NCBI GenBank assembly: GCA_022828595.1
Contig: JAKGHH010000005.1
Location: 30,082,193 to 30,146,192, forward strand
Origin: Nelumbo lutea
Taxonomy: Eukaryota > Streptophyta > Magnoliopsida > Proteales > Nelumbonaceae
DNA length: 64,000 bases
Direction: 5' to 3'
Part shown: positions 12,201-24,200 of the stretch, piece by piece
How the letters are laid out: every line of letters starts with the position of its first letter
Numbering within the stretch: position 1 is the first letter of the stretch
The notes under the pieces: generated by a model
Told to the model about the DNA's origin: nothing
The model's database searches: none
Seen by the model: only the letters and a program-made list of their open reading frames with translations
Translations under genes and position numbers: made by a program

Positions 12201-15200
12201 ACCATGTGAAAAAATGACAAAAAGAGGTGAAGAAAAGTTGAAATACAAAAGAAAAGGGAAGAGGAAGAGATTCAGTTGAGACAAGGTCCAAAAAGGGAGA
12301 AGAAAGGAAGAAGAGAAAAGAAATGATGTCCAAGAGAGAGATTCAAACTTACCTCTCTCCCTCCTATAGGCCTTTGTCTTATTAGGTTTCTAATAAAAAC
12401 TAAAACTACAAAAATACCCTCTAAGAGTTACATAAGACATAAGACATAAGACTAAGAAACAAAAGGAAAAATTCAATATTACCCCTGTAGCAGAAACTTC
12501 AACAAAGGTTAAGTAAGGTTTAGCATGAAAACGTAGGACAGTGATGGCATTTTAATTAGGACAGTGAGATTTTTTTTTTTTTTTCCTTTTGAAATAGAAA
12601 AAGTGATGGGATTTTAATTCTTAAACATGAGACTTGATTCCACAATTTGTGGACCCTAACAAGTCACGTTCTCTCTTATTATTTCTTCAACATCTTGATG
12701 CTTTTCATCTCTATCACTTGCAGTATTTGCTCCATTCTTCAGATTGAAGCCTTGAGTAAACCTCCAGGTGTGCCTTGAGGTGGAGGCATCAGAAAACATA
12801 CTTGCTTGCTTCATACATGAATAGTGAATTATTGTAACTTGTTTACTTCTGACAGTTATTATCAAACTTTCCCTACTGTGGAGAAGAGAAAAAGAAACTA
12901 TGAGAAAATATGATGTAAAATTCAGCAGCACATTAATACAATAGGCCTATGCTCTACACTCTATCTTTTTTGCAAGAGTGGAGTGGAGACAGCTCTCTCC
13001 CCCTCCGGCCCTCCCCCATGCAAAACAGTTGGGTTAAGTTTTAGTTGAGATGTTTGGGTTCTTTCATCGTTGGTTAATACAAGGCTAATGGGACTTTGTT
13101 TCAGATAATGGAAGATATTGGTTAACTCGGTCAATGAAAATAAAGAGAGAATTTGCACAAGAAATTTACAAGAGAAAAAAATGAATGATTGTGGTAGAAA
13201 AGCACTAGATAGAGTTAAAAGCATGAAACAAAAAGGAAAAAAAAAGCAGAAGAAGAGATCAAGAAACATAACAGTGTTCTCATAATGATCATAATTCATC
13301 CTTTCATGAATTTAAAGAACCATCTGTAAGCAAGGTCCTTGCCAATCAAGTCATGAGATAAATAAGGGCCAATTATGGTTAGAAAGAATAAAATGGAGCT
13401 CATACCTATGTCTTATTCCTGAATCAATACCCCAAAATCTTATGTGAGTGGGGATGTTAACCAGTCCAATCAGTTCAGCAGGCTGTACATGTTTCAAACA
13501 AATTATGGGCATTAACTTTAACTTGAAAAACACCTTTAAGCAAGTTATGTGACAACCAATACCTGGCAGATCATTGCAAGAAGTTTGTTGGCTTCACCAC
13601 ATGCTGATGCCATCTGGTCCATCACACTACATGGAGCTCCAACAATGTGATTCTCAACCTGTCAAATATTTGTTATAATTAACCATATGAAAACGGATTT
13701 CTTAAAGATTCTAATAAGAAGCAGGAAAAAAACAGAGAAAGGTTGTGCATATGGTCTTGCCTTTTGACAAAGCAAAGCAAGATCTCTTGGTGTGATGTTA
13801 AGTCCTGCAGACACAGAATATGGTGCACATTATGTTACTTTGTCCTCAGTAGAATGTTTGTATTTCAATATAATGCCACAAAATGGAAATTCGCCTATAT
13901 GCATATAACATTTTGTACCCAGAATTCAGCATTCATAGATTTGTAGTTCATCTATTAAGATGCTTGAAATTAAAGAATTAAAAACTAACTTTTTGATTTA
14001 AGGAAACTGAATATGTGAAAAGAATAAGTAGAGAGAAGAGAGAAGAAAATTTGAAGGCCAAAAAAGGTATTTGGGCGTGCACCCTCTTTTCTATTTCTAT
14101 GTTCTTTCTAGTTACATATAAAATGACATAAATACCCATGGATGAAAGTAATATAAAGAAAAGAAATATAACAATTCAACAAGAGATAAATAAAGAACAG
14201 CCAAATACTCTCCCTCAACCTGGGTAAAGACATCAATCATTCCCAATTTATGAATAAGTTGAAGATTGTTCTTTTACAATGCCCTTTAACAGTTTTTTCT
14301 GATAATCGAGTATTTTGTATTTAAAAGAAAAGCCCCGAAAGACATACACAAATATACTCTGCTGTGCATGACAGTATTCACAAAAACCAAAGAAGGTGAG
14401 CACTGGCCTAGACAAAAAACCATTTACATTATGAAATCATTATCATGGATGATCCAACTCCACTGATTACAAACTGATATTCCCAACCCCTGAACTCCTT
14501 GTAATTTTGTAAAGACCTGCCCAAACAATTATGGTTCTCTCCACTTTCCCAATAACAGATTCAAGGGGAGATTCCTTGTTTTGGAAAATCTTATTGTTGT
14601 GCTCCTTCCAAACTAACCAGTATAGAGCAATGGGATGAATTTAGCTTATTTTTTTCTAATTTATTCTGTTATATCTTAATTTGTACCATTTGTACTACAA
14701 TTAAACAAAATAAGCTAAATTTTAAAACAAAAATAGGTCAGAATTTACACTCAAAATCATTTGCACTGCCATAGTTTTGCATCAGTGCTAATTTATTTGC
14801 ATTGCAACCAAACACAACATTAACAAAATCCATAGTCAATCTCCTCCTTTTGCAGCCAGCCTATAAGGCTATAACCAATTTTGAATCTCCTTCAATAATA
14901 TGCTTATGAATATTCAGTTCCTTAGCCTTCTTTAGTCCTTCCATTACTACCAAAACTTCAGATCTAAGTGAATCAGTTACACTAATAAGACCAGAAAATA
15001 AACCAATAACTTTCCTGTCCTCGTCTCTAAAAGATCCTCCAATACTGGAAGGCACTGGGTTAGCTTCACTGCTTCCATCAAAGTTCAATTCAATAAATCC
15101 CCAAACTGGTGGAAACCAATGGGGACTGATCTTGGCTTTGAGAGGGGCTCAATTAGCCACTTCCTTCCAAACATGTCTGTAGAGATATCCACAAATAATT

Positions 15201-18200
15201 CTATAGCTTTCACCCAAAGCACCACTCTAATAGTTACTACTTCAATGATGGCATCTCTATTCCTTTCCTTTTCAGTAAAAATCCTTGAGTTCCCTTTTCT
15301 TCCCTTATCTGCTGTAATGGGCCTTAATACTTACTCTTTTTATGCTTTTTTAAGACAGCCACCCAACTAGGAGCGCTCACGTAACTTTACAATATTTATT
15401 ATTCAACACATATATAATCAATTGAGGGAGAGAGAGAGGGAGAGGATCAAACATCTCTCATCCTCTTCACTTTTCTTCCATTCTCTTCTCTTCCTTCTAA
15501 ATCCTTTTCTTGAACTTCACTTTCTTCTTCTTTTCTATCTTCTTTGTTACTTTTCAGAACTACTGCTGGTGTAATTTACAACTTGGTATCAGAGCAGGTT
15601 CCCACCTTTTGCAATTTCTTCTTTTAGGTCCATACACAATGTGTATGGAGAACTGATTGTCTGATTGATTGGTAGCTTATACAGCCTAGTTTGGGAGGGT
15701 TTTTGGAGAGGAATTTACCCTTGTTTGATGCCCAAGACAAGTTCTTGGAGATTTTCCTAAAAACCCTAGATAACTGGAGAAACTGAGTTAAGGGTTCTAC
15801 AGATACTTTGAAGTTGGTGCTTGGGGCTTAAAGGGAAGGGTTCTGGAATCCCTGGTAGGAGTGGCTGGACTTTCTCTCCTCCTGGGTTGCTAGGTCTTGT
15901 GAAACCCTAGTATTGGGTGGTTGAGCAGTAGTTTTGTCTTTAGGTCAGTGATCATTGATTAGCAGTGTCCTATTTTGATTTGCAATTTTTTCCATTCAGT
16001 CAATGGAGGAAACTGGAGGTGAAACAAAATACCCCACAAACTCTGGGTTTAGCCATGGGAGGTTTGTGGAGAATCTATTAGGGGCAGTAAATACAATAAA
16101 GTTAGATGGAACCAATTTTTTGGCATGATCTTAGTCTATAAATTCATGTATGTAGTAGAGGGAAATGATGGTACATCATTGGGAGCAAGAAGAAACCTAC
16201 GAAGGATGACCCTACCTATTTGAGGTGGATGCAGGAAATTTACACAGTAGTAGGATGGTTAGTAAATTCCATCATTCCATGCAACCTCATATTAGCTAGT
16301 ATTACCTACGGATCGATACTGCAAAGGAGGTGTGGGATAGTGTCATAGAGACCTATTCCCAAAAGTTGAATGTTTCCAAGGCCTACAAACTAAAGAATGA
16401 TGTGAACAATCTAAGACAGGGGGAGAAGCCCTTAGCTGTTACTTATCCATGCTAAAATATTTTTAGCAGGAGATTGACATGATGGAGACTGTTGTGAGGG
16501 GGAACAAAAAAAGATGTTGAGACACATAGGAAGTTGGTGGAGAAAAATTGGGTTTTTGAGTTCCTCACCAAATGCAACCCTAAATATGATATTGCGAGAT
16601 GGAGTGTTTTAGCAAAAGATGAGGTGACCCTGTCTCAAGGCTATGCTATGGTTAGTAGTGAGGAGAGTAGGGGACAGGTTGAGTTTGTGGAACCTCAAGT
16701 TGAACATTATGCTAATGCTGAGATAAAGCCAAAGTTTAATGTTGGAAAGCAGGATGTTGTGTGTAAATATTTAAGAAGCCTAAACACACCAAGGACACCT
16801 GTTGGATGCTGCATCCAAAGATCATGCCTACCAGATTCAAATGGAAACAATGGTAAAAGGAATGAGAGTGGGAAAAGTGGAAATGCAAATGTATCCACCT
16901 CATCATAGAGTGAACAGGGGTCAAGTGTTGAGAAATCTATGGGGAAACAACTTGCAGCCACCAGATCTAAATATGAGAAATATGGCAAAACAATCAATCA
17001 CTTGGAGTCTCCATCTATAGCATCTACTCCTTCAGAGACTAATTCCTCTTTTGCTTATGCACACTTAGGCATTCGTGCCTGTTATAATTCAGGTCTGCCT
17101 TAGAGTTTGGCCTGACTGAATTCAGTTATGTAGAAGAAGAAAGAGTGATAGAGAAAGAGAGAAAGAGAGAAAGAGAGGAGAGAATTCTGGTTCGAACTGA
17201 AAGAGTCAACATGACTTCTCCCAGTCGGCCAGTAAGTATTTATATTATTATTAAAACATAACTGAAAAGACCTATGTGCCCTTACTTAAGTTAAGAGCAC
17301 ATGTTTCAACACAACATTACAGATCAGCAACATCAATCAAGGTATAAAGACAGAAATACCCCTACGCTAACACTCCCTCTCAAGCTAGTGAGTATATATC
17401 ATATACTCCCCGACTCAAGCCTTTTGTAAATAAGTCAGCCCACTGATTTCCTGTATTAACATGTGTAGTGTCTAGCTCTCCATTCAGAACCTTCTCCCTC
17501 ACAAAGTGACAGTCAACCTCAATGTGCTTGGTTCCTTCATGAAACACTGGATTAGAGGAGATATGAATTGCAGCCTGATTATCACAATAGAGCTTCATTG
17601 GAGTGTTAATGTTGTACCCTACTTCCTGTAGAAGGTTCCTTAGCCACACTAATTCACAAGCGGTATGCGCCATAGCCCTATATTCTGCCTCTGCACTACT
17701 TCTTGCCACAACCGTCTACTTCTTACTTTTCCATGTCACCAGGTTACCTCCCAAAAACGTGCAATAGCCTGTAGTAGACCGCCTAACATAGAACCGACCC
17801 AATCAGCATCAGAATACCCTTCTATTTCAAGTTTTCCCCCACTCTTGTATATCAGACCGCGACCCGGGGCCCCTTTTAGATACTTCACAATTCTCAGAAC
17901 CGCATTCCAATGAGGAGTCAGAGGTTTTTGCACAAACTGGCTTACCACACTAACTACAAATGAGATGTCTGGTCTGGTAATGGTTAGGTAGTTCAGTTTG
18001 CCCACAAGTCGTCGGTATCTGCCAGGGTCTTCAAACACTTCACCCATATCACTACTTAGCTTGGTATTTGTGTCCATGGGTGTTTCAGCTGGTTTGGCAC
18101 CCAACAAGCCTGTTTCTTCCAGAAAATCAAGCACATACTTCCTCTGGCACAAGTTAATCCCATACTTGGATCTGGCTACCTCTATCCCCAAGAAGTATTT

Positions 18201-21200
18201 CAGTTTACCCAGATCCTTTGTCTGAAAGTGATCCTGCAGATAAGTCTTCAACCTATCAATACCAATGTTATCATTCCCAGTAATAACAATATCATCTACA
18301 TACACCACCAACAGTATTTTTCCTCCTGGAGAGCCATGACTAAATACAGAATGGTCAACCTTGCACTGTTTCATGCCAAACTTCTTTACCACCTCACTGA
18401 ACCTACCAAACCATGCTCGAGGAGACTGTTTAAGCCCATATATAGCCTTCCTTAGTCTGCACACCTTACCATCCTCCCCCTGAGCAATAAACCCTGGAGG
18501 TTGCTCCATGTAGACCTCCTCGAGTAAGTCACCATGCAAAAAGGCATTCTTGATATCAAGCTGATATAGTGGCCACTCATACATGGCTGCAAGAGAGATC
18601 ACAACACGAACTGATCCTATCTTAGCAACCGGTGAGAAGGTCTCTGTGTAGTCAATGCCATAGGTTTGGGAGTACCCTTTTGCAACTAATCGCGCTTTCA
18701 GGCATTCAACACTACCATCAGGCAGATACTTAACCGTATAAACCCACTTACAACCAATAGCTTGCTTCCTAGGAGGAAGAGCAATGAGGTCCCAAGTATG
18801 GTTATGATGAAGGGCTGAGAGTTCTTCTTTCATGGTACGGCACCATCCTGGAGAGGCAAGGGCTTCTTGGACATCTTTAGGAACAATAACTTAATGATAA
18901 CAAGGTAACAAACTAGCGATGGGAAGCAGAAAGGTGAGTAAGAGAAACATAATTAGAAAATGGGATGAAGGGTGCAAGTACGTTTACCTTTCCGCAAAGC
19001 AATGGGTAGATCAATCTCAGATGCCAAGTGGGGTTTTGGTGCTGGATCCGTCGACGGAGATGTAGCTGGAGGAGTAGTAGCCGGTGCACGTGGGCGATGT
19101 GTATACACATGACGGATAGGTGGGCGTTCAACAGGTGGTGGCACCAGAGGCAAGGATTTGGTCACAACTGGAACAAATTGAGGATCGACAACGGGAAGTG
19201 GAAGGGGAGGAGGTGATGAGGAAGAAGCATCACCAATCCCCAAAAAGAACGAAGTAGATTCAAAGAAACTGACATCAGCACACACAAAGGACCGTCGAGA
19301 ACCAGGATGGTAACACCTATACCCTTTCTGGGTCCGAGAATAGCCAAGGAAGATGCATTTGAGAGAACGGGCATCAAACTTGTCGTTCCCAGGACCCAGA
19401 TTATGGACAAAACAGACACACCCAAAAACTCTCGGCGTAAGAGGGAACGGAGACAAAGAGGGAAACAAGACCTGAAACGGAGACTGACCATCAAGGATGA
19501 ACGTGGGCATCCGATTAATCAGAAAACAAGAGGTAAGCACTGCATCACTCCAAAAAGGTTTGGGAACATGCATGTGATGCATTAGGGATCTTGTTGTTTC
19601 AAGGAGATGGCGATTCTTTCTCTTAGCCACCCCGTTTTGTTGTGGGGTGTAGGTACACGAGGTTTGATGTATAACGCCGTGTTCGTCCAAGTATTCCTGA
19701 AATGATGAGGATAAATATTCACAGCCATAAATATTCAAAGATCCAGGGATTGGGCGTAGATGCCAGACAAGCCATACCTGAGTGAGCAAAAGTTGTCGTG
19801 TTCTGCTGTGATTGGATAAACCTCTCATATTCATCACGGGGAACACTCACCATCTCCTTCATGGGACCATCTGTGGATGTAGAAGGCAACTGGTCAGATG
19901 AATGATTCTCCTGTTTAAAGCTGGTACTTGAGTCACCGATCGCGGCATGATTGGCCCAGGATGAGGGAGGACCATGTAAATCATAACAATAGTTGATGAT
20001 ATGTCCATCCATACCACAATGAGTGCACTTCCTCGGGCCTGAGCTACGTCCTCTACCACGGGCTCCCCCTGAATCTCTACTCCCAGTACGACCACCACCA
20101 CGATTATATGTAGACCCACCATTGCCACTTCGGCCATATGCTGAACCACTACCAACACCACGGCCAGACTGAGCTCCTCGAGCTCCACCTCTACCACCAC
20201 GACCTCTCGATGCAGCAAAGGCAGATCTATCTGAGATATTAGAGTTCTCAGTAGATCCGATAGAAATCCTCCGAAGTCGAGCAAATACCTCTTCTAGGGA
20301 CGAAAGAGATGATCTCCCTAATATCTGAGCCGGTACTGGTTCATATCCCCCGTACTGTACTGAACACTTTTGGTTGGGCTTTGACATCTATTGTCGTAGC
20401 TGTAGCTGAGGGCAATACCTCTTTGGCACCTCTGGTGGTCGAACCTAGACTGTGACCACCCTTATGATCTGTACTAGGACTGTCTAACTCAGCCCTTCCA
20501 CCTAGATTTGTTCCACACAGATCTCTCTTAGCAGCCGAATGGCTACTACCTGCTGCAGGATTTCTAGTAGGGCATCAGCTTCTGGAACAAACTTCCCTTG
20601 GGCCCTACAACCAAGAGAAACCTTAGATACAGACCTTGCTGTGTTCTATGGTCAACCCTAGGGTTTCTTCACAGTGACCGAGATAGGAAAGAGAGAAAAA
20701 AAGGAATAGAGAAGTGGAGAAAAAAGGCGGCTGTAACTAGTCAGACCGATTAATGCTCTGACACCATGTTTGATGGAGAACAACATCCGAAGAAGAAGAA
20801 GAAGAAGAAGAAGAAGAAAAAAGGAGATCTGAGAATGGCGGCTTAGTCACTTCAGCCGGCCCTAGAATCTTATATAAGTATTCACAATGTAATGTTACAA
20901 GAAAGGACTAGAATACCCCTAACTAGTGATGGGACACCTAGACATAAAAAGGATAAAACAAGTTTAGGCCCAATAACTAAGGCCCATAATAAGCTCAAGA
21001 ACTTAAAACATAAATAAGACTAACATAAACACTAAACCAATTGAACCAACAAAAGGAAAGGCTGAAAAGGAGTGGTCATTTTTCTCTGTAGGAGGCCTTC
21101 ATGCCTCCGGTTTGTGGTGCAGTGGCTGTTTGTGGTGATTGGTAGGAAGCTCTCTATTCGATGGTACGAAGAGAGAAAGTTCGGGTGAACAGTGTTCAGC

Positions 21201-24200
21201 TGAGTACAAGTTGGTTCTGCAGAGTGCAGTGTAAGTGTTTAGTTTAATGGCTGAGTGATTTCAGCCGTTGTATTTGGTGTGTGAATGGTTCTGCAGTGTG
21301 CAGTACAGGTGTTTGATTTAATGACTGAGAGATTTCAGGTTCTGTATTTGATGTGTAATGTGTATTTGAAGAAGTTGGTGGTGCTGAAAGTGAGATAAGT
21401 TTTGTGGAGGTGCGTGAGGTTGTGCTGAACATTTGAAGGTGAATACTCTACATATAGCAGTGATTTCCTTGTGAGGTAAGGTGAATTAGTTAAGATGGCA
21501 TCGATTGGAGATGGGAATGACAATAAAACAGGCGTTATGATTTCTCCAGATTACCTAAATGTTCAAATGACATCTATTAAGTTGAATGGTGAGAATTATG
21601 TGCCATGGGAAAAATCTGTGGAGGTGTTTTTAAAAGCAAAGAAAAAGTAAAACATGTGAGAGGAGAAACCCTCCTCTGATTCTCTAGGGTTTAGTGACTG
21701 GGAATAGGAAGGTGCACAAATAATGACATGGCTGTGGAATAGCATGGAACCAAAAATTAGTGTGAACTTTATGTTCCTAGATACATCTAAAGAAATCTGG
21801 GATCATGCTAAGAAACTGTATTCCGAGCAAGACAAATACAACTAGGGTGTATCAGTTGTACCAAGAGTACTTTAATCTGAAGCAAGGCAGTCAAAGCTTG
21901 GAGGAATACTATGCAAGTCTGAGGAATATCCGAAATGAGCTCAATGTGTATCATCCTTTGACACAGGATGTTCAGATTCAGCAACAACAGCGTGAGCAAC
22001 TTGATGTGACAAGGTTTCTGGTGGGTTTGAAGGCTGAATATGAGCCTGTCTGAGCACAAATACTAGGGGGTTTGCTCTTCCCTCACTTGAAGAAGTTTTT
22101 GCTCATCTTAGGACATCTATTGAGTTTACAGAGCATTCTTCTCTCTCAGACAGATCTGGTTTTGTGGTGACTAGAGGAGGAGGCCGTGGAAATAGAGGTG
22201 GTGGTGGTCATGGTCGTGGACTTCCAGGTAACCGTGGTGGTCCCATGTTTAACCATGCTGGTGGCCAGAGTGGAGGTCGGGACTCAGGGGAGGTCGTGGT
22301 AAAGGAAGAAGTAATGCCCCTAGGAAGTGTACATACTGTGGATTAGAGGGGCACACGGTTAATTTCTGCTATGATTTACATGGTCCACCCAACACTTGGG
22401 CTAACCATGCTGTGACTAGGGGTAGTGGTACAACTACTGAAAGTCAGCAAACTGACCCAATCCCCTCCATATCTACTGTTGTTTATGGGAAGGAGATGGT
22501 GAGTGTACCCCGTGCGGTATATGAACAGTTCCTTCAGATATCTTCTTAGCAGAACACAACTACCCTTGCCCATTCAGGCATGGCTTGCTTGGCTTCCAAG
22601 CCTTCACACTGGATCATTGACTCCGGAGCCTCGGACCATATGTCTGGGACTCCTAATGTATTTTCTTCTATTTCTCAGTCCTCCACATCTCAAATAGTTA
22701 CTCTTGCTAATGGTTATACATCTCCCATCTGTGGTGTTGGTGATGTTGATCTCTCCTCCTTGTCTTTATCATTTGTTTTATATGTTCCCAAGTTCCCCTT
22801 TAATCTTATGTCTATTAGTAGATAAACCAAGTCACTGAATTGTTCCATAACCTTTTATCCCTCTTCTTGTGTGTTTCAGGATCTCAAGATGGGGATGAAG
22901 AGGGGTGGAGGGCATGAGGCAGGTGGATTGTATTACCTTGATAGTGGTGGCCCTCCAATAGATTTTCAGTTGTCTCTTACTCCTCTTCAATGGCACTGCA
23001 GACTTGGTCATCCCTCTCTCAAGGCTCTGAAGTTGTTGTTTCCTTCCTTGAGTCATCTTTCATCTTTGGATTGTGAGTCGTGTCAGCTTGGGAAACATCA
23101 TAGAGTCTCTTTTAGTCCAAGAGTTGATAGTCGTGTCTTGTGTCCTTTTCTTTAGTTCATTTTGATGTCTGGGATCCGGTCAAAGTGATGTCATACAATG
23201 GCTATAAGTATTTTGTAATTTTTGTTGATGACTTTTCAAGGATGACATGGATTTATTGTATGAAAGATCGCATTGAATTGTTCTCTATTTTTCAAAAATT
23301 TAATGCTGAAATACGTACCCAATTTGGTGTTCATATTAAAATTCTTCCCTCCGATAATGCCAAAGAGTACACCTCAATACCATTTCAGCAATACTTAGAG
23401 AACCATGGGATAATTCATCAAACTTCTTGTGCCTACACCCCACAACAGAACAATGTAGCTAAACGAAAAAAATCGACATCTGCTTGAAACCGCTCGGTCT
23501 TTGATGCTTAATATGAATGTCCCAAAGCATTTTTGGAGTGACGCCGTCCTCACATCCTGTTTTCTCATCAATAAGATGCCCATGTCCATCATTCGAAGTC
23601 AATCCCCCTTCTCGGTGTTGTTTCCCACCTTGTCTCCGTTTCCTTTTACCCCAAGAGTCTTTGGATGTGTTTGTTTTGCTCAAAACTTGGGACCAGGTTT
23701 AGACAAGTTAGATGCACGAGCTACTAAGTGTATCTTCCTTGGCTACTCAAGGACTCAGAAAGGGTATGAGTGCTATAACCCTAACTTCCATAAGTCATTT
23801 GTGTGCTTCGATGCCACCTTCTTTGAATCGGTTCATTTTTTCTCGGATACTGTTGTTTCTTCTCCTTCCCCTGTAGTTCCTCTTCCCTTCCCTGTTGCGG
23901 ATCCTATTCCCGTGGTTTCCATTCTAGTTGCAGATTCACCTCATGTGCCAGTTACTACTGAGAGACCAGCAATCAGACAAGTGTATACTCACAGAAGAGC
24001 ACCGGCCCCTCCTCCAATTTAGCCCTCGTCGGCAGATCCTGGCATTGCTTCTTCTCCTTTGGACCTTGATCTTTCTATTGCCCTACGGAAAGGTAAATGC
24101 ACTTGTACTTCTCATCCTATTTCACACTATGTTTCAATTGCTCACCTTTTTGCTTCTCATCGCAACTTCATATCATTGCTATCATCTGTTTCCATTCCCA

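Larger units (their letters stand above)
8426..12504 (-). mobile_element. Ty1/copia LTR retrotransposon 2, old, internally deleted
   Basis: Diverged LTRs lie at about 8426-8712 and 12205-12504. A primer site with one mismatch (GCACTGATACCA on the plus strand, 12193-12204) abuts the high-side LTR. Minus-strand coding remnants run gag start, then integrase tail, linker, RT and RNase H. The N-terminal gag joins directly to the integrase tail near 10690, so most of gag, protease and integrase are gone. No target duplication is clear. Substitutions and indels in the LTRs indicate an old insertion. Confidence 0.8.
15313..17116 (+). mobile_element. Ty1/copia element 3, 5' fragment only
   Basis: An LTR ends at 15583 in ..CAACT directly before the primer site at 15584-15595. 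A leader and gag follow, and the sequence stops within the gag-protease junction at 17116, where the next element begins. The LTR start (TGTAATGGGCC near 15313) is a guess. No continuation of this element is seen beyond the neighbouring element, so it is truncated rather than simply interrupted. Confidence 0.7.
17117..21051 (-). mobile_element. Ty1/copia element 4, chimeric: unlike LTRs at its two ends
   Basis: On the minus strand it has a 5' LTR at 20767-21051 with a one-mismatch primer site (20755-20766), gag, integrase, RT, RNase H and a 3' LTR at 17117-17372. The two LTRs are not copies of each other. The 5' LTR and leader resemble the element at 46610-52136, while the coding region is of the 38471/59291 type. 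No target duplication flanks it. It looks like the fusion product of two elements with the material between them lost. Confidence 0.75.

Noticed and set aside
12656..12931. 91-codon open frame on the minus strand between arabinokinase exons
   Set aside because: No domain, no splice-consistent conserved block, and the codon content looks intronic. Treated as chance.
13406..13804. Possibility that the arabinokinase exons are a processed or separate pseudogene copy
   Set aside because: Introns with consensus splice sites and matched phases are present and no internal stops occur in the ten exons, so this is the genuine spliced locus, whatever its present activity.
19859..20284. 141-codon Val-rich minus-strand frame
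   Set aside because: Alternate frame of the Gly/Arg-rich gag tract of element 4. The gag frame carries the zinc knuckle.
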